This document shows, piece by piece, positions 1 through 5,128 of a DNA stretch of 5,128 bases. Positions within the stretch are counted from its first letter, which is position 1. Each line of letters starts with the position of its first letter. The position numbers and the translations under genes were made by a program. A model generated the notes under the pieces. It saw nothing but the letters and a program-made list of their open reading frames with translations. It did not search any database and was not told where the DNA came from. This DNA is from Verrucomicrobiales bacterium. Its GTDB lineage: Bacteria; Verrucomicrobiota; Verrucomicrobiia; Verrucomicrobiales; DEV007. The stretch spans positions 9,636 to 14,763 of the forward strand of contig PAPL01000081.1 in NCBI GenBank assembly GCA_002708885.1, read 5' to 3'.

Positions 1-554
1 CCAAAAAAGACACCCTTAAGACCAACATCGGCAAAAATATCCAGTTCCCCGTCATTAAACATTTTGACCTTCATGTAAGCCTTTAACTCATTATGACTCT
101 CATAGGTCCGAAGCTCAAAGAACCGTTTTCCTCCTTTATCTTTCTCCGGACTGATTAAAGTAGGAAAACCATCGAATGCGACAAAAGTGGAAATTGAAAT
201 TCTGCTGAATGAGGGATCAGACTTTGTATAACTTAAGTAATCACGGGCCTGCTCAAGAAATTCCTCATTAGCAAGCGCTGAGCTGGATTCCGCTATACCA
301 TCAAGCGAAGAACATGACTTGAGAACATATCTCCAATTCTTGTCCCCTGACTCATCACCTCTTGCCTTGAATACCCCAATTGATTTTAATTCAGTACTTG
401 CTAATAGCGGCACTGCCGCTGCCATCATCTTATCAAAAGCCGCTGCTTTCTCAGGTGAATTCAACTTGTAAGTACGAAGTTCGTAATATTCTTTTGAAAA
501 TACATTATAAGAAAAAGAAATGAATACAGTGAAGATTACAAACAGTCTGATCAT
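1..554 (-). CDS. Exported NIPSNAP-family protein, two NIPSNAP domains (3' end outside window)
   Basis: The frame opens with ATG at 554 and is uninterrupted to the left edge: 184 complete codons, with the C-terminus missing. Residues 1-20 (MIRLFVIFTVFISFSYNVFS) are a hydrophobic signal peptide with a plausible cleavage site after VFS, so the product is probably periplasmic or secreted. The mature protein begins with YYELRTY (23-29), the opening strand of a NIPSNAP domain. The motif returns as FFELRTY (145-151), followed by an Ala/Lys/Met-rich helix, MFNDGELDIF (165-174) and GLKGVFFG at the edge, which is typical of the second domain in two-domain bacterial members. These usually have about 250 residues, so roughly 70 are missing. 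NIPSNAP domains are ferredoxin-like alpha/beta folds related to dimeric alpha/beta barrels; the role of exported bacterial ones is not established. The gene lies 75 bp downstream of the SDR on the same strand, so co-transcription is possible but unproven. The leader is AT-rich with no visible Shine-Dalgarno. Confidence 0.88.
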   Translation of the reverse strand, partial: MIRLFVIFTVFISFSYNVFSKEYYELRTYKLNSPEKAAAFDKMMAAAVPLLASTELKSIGVFKARGDESGDKNWRYVLKSCSSLDGIAESSSALANEEFLEQARDYLSYTKSDPSFSRISISTFVAFDGFPTLISPEKDKGGKRFFELRTYESHNELKAYMKVKMFNDGELDIFADVGLKGVFF

Positions 555-629
555 ACAAATAAATTAGCAAAAATGGTATTTAATGTGAAGTCTGAAATAG
601 TAATAAATTAATATAACAATTTCCGAAAA

Positions 630-1340
630 TCACAATTGATGGGACTCAGGCTGTACTGTTATTTCACTAGTGACGAGGTGCTTCGGTGCAAGAAGTGAAC
701 TCACAATCACTGACGCAACGTGACTAACAGGTATCATCTTTTCCGGAATCACTTTCATATCTATTTCATTCCAAAAAGAAGTATTAACGCCTCCCATATA
801 AAAAAATGAAAATTGTATTCCTTTGCTCCGATATTCAAGATCCAAAGCCTTAAGTAAACCGACCGCTCCGAACTTACTTGCACAGTAAGCTGATGCTTTT
901 GGCATTGAGGCTTTTCCAAGTATTCCGGGAATAAATAAAAATCTACCACCCCCTTCCTGACTCATTTTCTCCAATGTTTCTTTGGCCAGAAGAAAAGTAG
1001 CCCGCAAATTTGTGTTGGTAATCTTCACAAATTCCTGATCAGTAGTATCCTGTAATTTTTTTATTAGACCTATTCCAGCACAATGAATAACAGAATCCAA
1101 TCCTCCAAGACCTGAAAAACATTCATCGACAAGATCTGATACAAAAAGACTCGATGTTAAATCTCCAGCCTTTGAACCTTTAGCTCCTTGAAAACTATTT
1201 ATTTTACAATTATCCCTACCGGTCACAAAAACAGAATGACCAGTATTGATCAATATTTTGGCAGTTTCCATGCCAATACCACTACTTGCTCCAGTAATTA
1301 AAACCTTTCTTGGTTCGTTATCGTTATATTCCTTATTCAT
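630..1340 (-). CDS. Short-chain dehydrogenase/reductase (classical SDR, atypical active site)
   Basis: A 236-residue cytoplasmic Rossmann-fold oxidoreductase, about normal length for a classical SDR. The cofactor motif TGASSGIG spans 16-23, and VFVTGRD (37-43) puts Arg42 after strand beta-2, favouring NADP(H). Asp60 (GDLT) fits the adenine-contacting Asp, HCAGIG (86-91) replaces the usual NNAG, and Asn111 in TNTNL fits the structural Asn. YCASK (152-156) supplies catalytic Tyr and Lys. The position normally held by catalytic Ser, 13 residues before the Tyr, is Gly139 within FIPGILG where most relatives have I-S-S-x-x-G. The later PGxxxT motif reads GGVNT (183-187). The protein may therefore be a divergent subfamily enzyme, may use another residue, or may have weak activity; the substrate cannot be read from the sequence. 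ATG at 1340 is chosen because it places the Gly motif at the usual distance from the N-terminus. It is divergent from the SRPBCC gene across 36 bp, and the NIPSNAP gene follows 75 bp downstream. Confidence 0.93.
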   Translation of the reverse strand: MNKEYNDNEPRKVLITGASSGIGMETAKILINTGHSVFVTGRDNCKINSFQGAKGSKAGDLTSSLFVSDLVDECFSGLGGLDSVIHCAGIGLIKKLQDTTDQEFVKITNTNLRATFLLAKETLEKMSQEGGGRFLFIPGILGKASMPKASAYCASKFGAVGLLKALDLEYRSKGIQFSFFYMGGVNTSFWNEIDMKVIPEKMIPVSHVASVIVSSLLAPKHLVTSEITVQPESHQL

Positions 1341-1376
1341 ACTGTTTTATTTAACGACAAACTTCATATATCAGAC
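1341..1376. promoter_or_regulatory. Short divergent intergenic region between SDR and SRPBCC genes
   Basis: These 36 AT-rich bases separate two divergent start codons (ATG at 1340 on minus, TTG at 1377 on plus). They are too short for two complete non-overlapping promoters, so at least one promoter must lie partly inside the opposite gene, or the two must overlap and be co-regulated. I found no convincing -35/-10 pair, no Bacteroidota-type TAnnTTTG element and no operator-like inverted repeat. The regulatory role is inferred from geometry alone. Confidence 0.35.
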
Positions 1377-1832
1377 TTGAAAATTCATAAACTATGCCAA
1401 TCCCAGGAAATTCCATTATCTCTTGAAAAGACATGGAATTTTTTCTCCAATCCGGAAAATCTCAATTCAATTACCCCGCCTGATTTAGAATTTCGCATCA
1501 CCTCAGGAACGCCTGCCCCAATGCATGAGGGCCAAATTATTACTTACAAAATAAGGATTGCACCAATGGTATGGCAGACATGGGTCACAGAAATTAAAGC
1601 GGTCCAAGTTCAGTCCCAATTTGTTGATGAACAGAGGAGCGGTCCATATAAGTTCTGGCACCACCTTCATAGATTTGAACCGACTGATCACGGAACATTA
1701 GTAACAGATGAAGTGAGTTATGCTTTGCCGTTTTACTTGATAGGAGACATTGCTCACGGATTGTTTGTGAGAAAAAAACTAAATGAAATTTTTCAATATC
1801 GGAAAGAAGTCCTTTCCAAAAAGTTTGGCTGA
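1377..1832 (+). CDS. SRPBCC-superfamily (START/Bet v1-like) ligand-binding protein
   Basis: A 151-residue single-domain protein with no signal peptide, so cytoplasmic. It follows the pattern of the SRPBCC group often labelled cyclase/dehydrase-like or ligand-binding. The N-terminal strand ends at IPLSLEKTWNFFSNPENLNSI (12-32), followed by TPPDLEFRI (33-41). The centre has MVWQTWVTEI (64-73), then the group's signature FVDEQRSGPYKFWHHLHRFEP (82-102) and DEVSYALPF (111-119), and a long C-terminal helix closes the cavity. Such folds bind lipophilic ligands; the ligand here is unknown and no catalytic residue can be assigned. The start is TTG: no ATG or GTG lies in frame nearby upstream, and TTG puts the first strand at its usual place (MKIHKL). 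There is no visible Shine-Dalgarno. The gene is divergent from the SDR across 36 bp, suggesting shared control and perhaps a shared substrate class. It ends 50 bp from the convergent stop of the next gene. Confidence 0.87.
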   Translation: MKIHKLCQSQEIPLSLEKTWNFFSNPENLNSITPPDLEFRITSGTPAPMHEGQIITYKIRIAPMVWQTWVTEIKAVQVQSQFVDEQRSGPYKFWHHLHRFEPTDHGTLVTDEVSYALPFYLIGDIAHGLFVRKKLNEIFQYRKEVLSKKFG

Positions 1833-1882
1833 TTTCCTTTCATGAAAAAAGTTATCTTCCAAAAGAATCTGCGCCTAAAATT

Positions 1883-2650
1883 TTATTCAGAGGAATCCTC
1901 TAGTTGCTGAAATTTATTCACTCTGTCCTTAAGAGATTTCATCTCGTCAACCTTAGGGTCCTCCGAATACCTTTTCAGAAAAATTTCAATTAGATTCAGT
2001 GCCACATCAAATTGAGCCTGCTCAACTTTATCTTCAATCGAGGCCACTAATGCTTCGCTACTATCATCAGCAATAAATTTAACATCATCAATAAACACTT
2101 CACCCCCGCCTCCCTCAATAGCGCCAGTAACAAAACGAAAGAGTAATTTTACAGAGCGCACATTTTCTGGAATATCGAGGTCCGGCACTACGATTCTTTC
2201 CCACTCACCTATCTTGCTACTAAATTGCTTAAATCCAGTGCCCTGAACTTTTTGTTCATTCTCATCAAACCACTCTACAAAGTACTGCTGAATGTAGCCA
2301 CCCGTTCCCGGTTTGACTTGCTTCACGAAAAAAGAAAGTTCGTAGTTAAGCCCGCTCAACAGCTTTCCATCTATTGTCTTGATTATATGAGCCTCACTCG
2401 GTTTTTTCCCTTCATTTTGAAGATTAATATACACGCTATTAGAACCGGTATGCGCATCGGAACCGGATCTAATCGGTGGGTTAATATTAGTAAAAGTCCA
2501 CCCGCTTGCAGCATCCCCTTTCCCCTCTTCAAAGCTGGAATTGCTAATTATAGAGCGAAATTCCGATTCAATTTTATTAACATTAGATTCTTCCGATAAA
2601 GAAAACTCAGCCGAAAGAATAATAAGAATTAATATATGGTTGGCCTTCAT
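1883..2650 (-). CDS. Secreted CBM4/9-like beta-sandwich protein with helical C-terminal tail
   Basis: A 255-residue protein. Residues 1-19 or so (MKANHILILIILSAEFSLS) form a signal peptide, probably cut before EES; no lipobox Cys is present. Residues about 35-193 resemble a galactose-binding-like jelly roll of the carbohydrate-binding CBM4/9 type. They start with SNSSFEEG (36-43), then GW (50-51) and HTGSNSVYINL (67-77). Strands such as YELSFFVK (93-100) and a GEWERIVVP segment (138-146) follow, and the domain closes with EVFIDDVKF (184-192). Carbohydrate binding is inferred from this pattern; no ligand residues can be assigned. Residues about 197-250 are a charged helical pair (ALVASIEDKVEQ..., VALNLIEIFLKRYSEDPKV) reminiscent of a TPR-like hairpin, possibly for protein contacts. 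The gene starts 26 bp after the stop of the large lamin-tail gene on the same strand, so the two are probably co-transcribed and may act together outside the cell. The leader is AT-rich (ggtataaaaa before ATG) without a Shine-Dalgarno. Confidence 0.82.
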   Translation of the reverse strand: MKANHILILIILSAEFSLSEESNVNKIESEFRSIISNSSFEEGKGDAASGWTFTNINPPIRSGSDAHTGSNSVYINLQNEGKKPSEAHIIKTIDGKLLSGLNYELSFFVKQVKPGTGGYIQQYFVEWFDENEQKVQGTGFKQFSSKIGEWERIVVPDLDIPENVRSVKLLFRFVTGAIEGGGGEVFIDDVKFIADDSSEALVASIEDKVEQAQFDVALNLIEIFLKRYSEDPKVDEMKSLKDRVNKFQQLEDSSE

Positions 2651-2676
2651 TTTTTATACCAATTAATGAATTTAGT

Positions 2677-5128
2677 TCATTCAACGGACAAACGCATGAA
2701 ACGTTTCAGCGCACCATCCCCAATAGCGTTACCTAACTTTGCCTCGTATGTACGAATAGTTTCATCCTCAGCAATTATATCAACAGAAACGCTCTCTCCC
2801 GCATCAGTCCATTCTTTGAGATCATCCGATACCTGGACTTTTATTTCAATACCATCAATAAATTTGGCCACTGTGTATGTAAGAAGCAGGCCATCTGATT
2901 CTCTAGAAAGTTGAGGCATTGCAAATTCCGTATCCGCTTTTGTGGGATCCAGGACAAAGACATATTCCAAAAGGTTGATTATTCCATCCTTGTCAGGGTC
3001 ATCATTTTTACCTCTCTGATCGATGAACTTATCCTCGAAAGAAGATTCGACCCATCCATCGTATCCGCCAGAAGGGGCCAATACCGAAGCTTGCCAGTTC
3101 GCCTTCCATCCCCATTCTGATGGAGAAACCGATTCATCAATTACTACTAATGAGGCACCGCCTCCATCCGTTTCTGGATACCACTCATCCTCATATTCAA
3201 AATCAAGAATACCTGCTGAAATAGAATCAATCTCCAGTCGCAATCTCTCACCTCCATTATCCAACCTACCCTCAAATTCACCCAACACAGTCAGCTCATC
3301 TCCGCGTTCAGAAGTAAAAGTTTCAATATTATTGACCACATATGCCGATTGCCCTGGTTCAAGCAAAGCATCAGGGAATGCAAATCTTACACCTTCCTCA
3401 AATCTCACATCATTGAGACGCAGAGTAACTTCTCCAATGTTCTGAATTTTAATGTATTCACCCGCTGGTCCTGACAGAGGATTATACATTATCTCAGTCA
3501 CTCTTAGGTCCTGAATAATCTGAACCTCTTCGGCAAGGTCCGTATCATTCGAATATCCAGGAGTCGGCAATGAAAATGATGACAGTAAAATTCCACCCTC
3601 CTCCGATCGACCAATTGAAACATCATCCTGAGCATTAACATGACTGACACGGTCAATTACATTTCCTTTATCATCAAACAACCCAATTTGATCATATAAC
3701 TTGGAGAGGCCAAAGTTTAAATGAGATGGGCCCTGATCAGGATCACTGTCAGCAATGAACTTAACGTATCCCTTCGCATCTATAAAACTAAGATCAATAA
3801 CCCTGAAAAGGTCAGGAATATTATTAGGATCATCAGTAATAGTCATCCCGCCAATAGAAACCGGATAATCACCTGAATTATATATCTCTATAAAATCATT
3901 ATCATATACAACTCCATTACTGGCCAACCATTCATTAATGACCAAATCCTTCTGATCTCTGAGGGGCAGAGGATCACTGTTCTTTGCCAATGGAGTAGGT
4001 AAAGTTAAAGCAAAACGATTGTCCGGGCCGGTCCTTGAAATGGATCTTCCCCTCAACTGTGCTCCGAACCTGACATGGTCAACCAATTTTCCTCCGTTCT
4101 CGGCCGATTCAAAAAGATAAATTGAATCGCCGTCACGGTCCAGACCAAACCCTGTATGAAATCCACTAGTGCCGTCAGGATCATTGGCATAGATCACAAG
4201 TAATCCTCCGGGAGAAATTACTGTTCCTGTAGGTATTTTCCAACCATCACTGATATCTTCATTATCTGATATTACCATCCCGGCAACGAAACGGGGAGAT
4301 TCACTGTCATTCCATAGTTCAATGTAATCAGGGAAAGTTCCTTCATGGTTAAATGCATTACCATTTTCAGCAAGGACCTCACTAATCAAAATCCTAGACA
4401 AGCTCGCATCTACGGTCCAAGAACGCGACCGGGTAGGTTCTCTCTGCCAATTCCCGGCAGAATCCTTGCCTAAAACTTCCACATAATGCGTTCCGTCAGA
4501 AAGATCTGAAAGTTGAATGGGATCAAAAACAGGAACAGGATCAGACCATTCCTTGTCATCTACTCTCCAACGATATTCACTATTAAATAGAGCATCTCCT
4601 TCAATGCCTGAAATGCCAGGAACATGCACATTTATAGTAGCCTCTTTTTTTCTAGTCAGTGACGGTGGTTCACCTCCAATGAGTGCCCCTGAATTAACAT
4701 TATGACCCATATCCGATCCGTTAATTCCTTTACTCGTCACCGGCGAATTTGGACTTATGGAGAAATTACTCGCACTCTGATCAACAAACATCGGGTCTCC
4801 TGAAATATTACCACTACCAAGTTCAAGGAACTCTTCAGGCAACAAATTATGATCAGCCTCGATGCGAGGATCATCCTCACCTTCCTCCGAAGAAAACTGG
4901 TATGCGAAAAGAGGACCGCTACCATGAAAAACATTACCTTTAATCGAGATAAAATCTCCAGGAACAACTCCCCCAGCTAAAGGCTCATCAAAGCTAATAG
5001 CTGCAACAACAGCATCCACAACCGTATTGTTCTCAAAGACAGCATCACTGCCATTTTTAAGGAGAATTGCATGATCAACATCATAAAATAAATTACGCAC
5101 GACAGTCAGGTGAGCATCATTGTCAGCA
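2677..5128 (-). CDS. Giant secreted beta-helix / multi-lamin-tail-domain protein (5' end outside window)
   Basis: The frame is open from the right edge to TGA at 2677-2679, giving 816 C-terminal residues; the true start and any signal peptide lie beyond 5128. A GTG at 5100 is not the start, because beta-helix sequence (ADNDAHLTV) continues upstream. In fragment numbering, 1 to about 150 is the end of a right-handed parallel beta-helix, with coils such as AVFENNTVVDA and closing motifs GDPMFVD and SPNSPVTSKGINGSDMG. About 163-242 is an Fn3/Ig-like domain (YRWRVDDKEW, HYVEVLGKDSAGNW). Three lamin-tail domains follow at about 245-380 (FPDYIELWN), 393-527 (NDFIEIYNSGD) and 540-685 (TEIMYNP, EYIKIQN). 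An Asp-rich, thrombospondin-3-like calcium-type loop, DPDKDGIINLLEYVF, is at 710-724, and a terminal sandwich ends in RFMRLSVE, as often seen in secreted Verrucomicrobiota proteins. No PEP-CTERM, LPXTG or other anchor is visible. A role in extracellular binding or surface structure is inferred; any catalytic domain would be upstream. The CBM-like gene follows 26 bp downstream. Confidence 0.9.
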   Translation of the reverse strand, partial: ADNDAHLTVVRNLFYDVDHAILLKNGSDAVFENNTVVDAVVAAISFDEPLAGGVVPGDFISIKGNVFHGSGPLFAYQFSSEEGEDDPRIEADHNLLPEEFLELGSGNISGDPMFVDQSASNFSISPNSPVTSKGINGSDMGHNVNSGALIGGEPPSLTRKKEATINVHVPGISGIEGDALFNSEYRWRVDDKEWSDPVPVFDPIQLSDLSDGTHYVEVLGKDSAGNWQREPTRSRSWTVDASLSRILISEVLAENGNAFNHEGTFPDYIELWNDSESPRFVAGMVISDNEDISDGWKIPTGTVISPGGLLVIYANDPDGTSGFHTGFGLDRDGDSIYLFESAENGGKLVDHVRFGAQLRGRSISRTGPDNRFALTLPTPLAKNSDPLPLRDQKDLVINEWLASNGVVYDNDFIEIYNSGDYPVSIGGMTITDDPNNIPDLFRVIDLSFIDAKGYVKFIADSDPDQGPSHLNFGLSKLYDQIGLFDDKGNVIDRVSHVNAQDDVSIGRSEEGGILLSSFSLPTPGYSNDTDLAEEVQIIQDLRVTEIMYNPLSGPAGEYIKIQNIGEVTLRLNDVRFEEGVRFAFPDALLEPGQSAYVVNNIETFTSERGDELTVLGEFEGRLDNGGERLRLEIDSISAGILDFEYEDEWYPETDGGGASLVVIDESVSPSEWGWKANWQASVLAPSGGYDGWVESSFEDKFIDQRGKNDDPDKDGIINLLEYVFVLDPTKADTEFAMPQLSRESDGLLLTYTVAKFIDGIEIKVQVSDDLKEWTDAGESVSVDIIAEDETIRTYEAKLGNAIGDGALKRFMRLSVE

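Noticed and set aside
555..629. AT-rich gap between the SDR and NIPSNAP genes, considered as a promoter on the minus strand
   Set aside because: TTGTTA- and TATTAA-like hexamers can be picked out, but none are at proper spacing; in DNA this AT-rich such matches are expected by chance.
761..949. Small minus-strand open frame inside the SDR gene
   Set aside because: It is an out-of-frame shadow of the SDR, which has all its motifs in the longer frame.
1801..1817. Inverted repeat GGAAAG / CTTTCC with a 5-base loop, considered as a terminator for the SRPBCC gene
   Set aside because: It lies inside the coding sequence before the stop codon, has a stem of only 6 bp, and is not followed by a T-run on either strand.
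2225..2599. A 124-codon plus-strand open frame opposite the CBM-like gene
   Set aside because: It is antisense to a gene with a clear signal peptide and sandwich pattern, and its own translation has no recognisable features.
3023..3445. A 140-codon plus-strand open frame opposite the lamin-tail gene
   Set aside because: It is Ser/Pro-rich low-complexity translation from the antisense of a well-supported gene, with no domain pattern.
5098..5100. GTG as the start codon of the large lamin-tail protein
   Set aside because: The frame stays open to the window edge and the upstream residues continue the beta-helix pattern; there is no signal peptide after the GTG.

Overview
The window looks like chromosomal DNA from a bacterium of the Verrucomicrobiota, perhaps a marine Opitutae-like lineage. 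This is inferred from protein content, not from a marker gene. The indicators are a large secreted protein combining a parallel beta-helix with several lamin-tail domains, and its C-terminus: an Asp-rich 'DPDKDGIINLLEY' segment, a beta-sandwich and a final 'RFMRLSVE'. An exported two-domain NIPSNAP protein also fits, as does the fairly AT-rich DNA. Planctomycetota or Bacteroidota are weaker alternatives. No RNA gene, mobile element, CRISPR array or clear terminator was seen.

Layout, left to right. (1) 1-554, minus: the N-terminal part of an exported NIPSNAP-family protein that runs off the left edge. (2) 630-1340, minus: a short-chain dehydrogenase/reductase whose usual catalytic Ser position appears to hold Gly. 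(3) 1377-1832, plus: a small SRPBCC ligand-binding protein with a TTG start, divergent from the SDR across only 36 bp. (4) 1883-2650, minus: a secreted protein with a CBM4/9-like beta-sandwich and a helical tail. (5) 2677-5128, minus: the C-terminal 816 residues of a very large secreted beta-helix/lamin-tail protein that runs off the right edge.

The window has two functional halves. On the right, the giant protein is transcribed first and the carbohydrate-binding-like protein follows 26 bp downstream, so they are probably one operon for extracellular or cell-surface proteins. On the left, the divergent SDR and SRPBCC genes look like a small redox and lipophilic-ligand pair. The NIPSNAP gene follows the SDR after 75 bp and may or may not share its transcript. 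The halves meet at a 50-bp convergent junction with no obvious terminator. None of the four visible start codons has a recognisable Shine-Dalgarno sequence. Nothing here amounts to a clearly new system. The points most worth following are the atypical SDR active site and the large secreted protein with its small partner.
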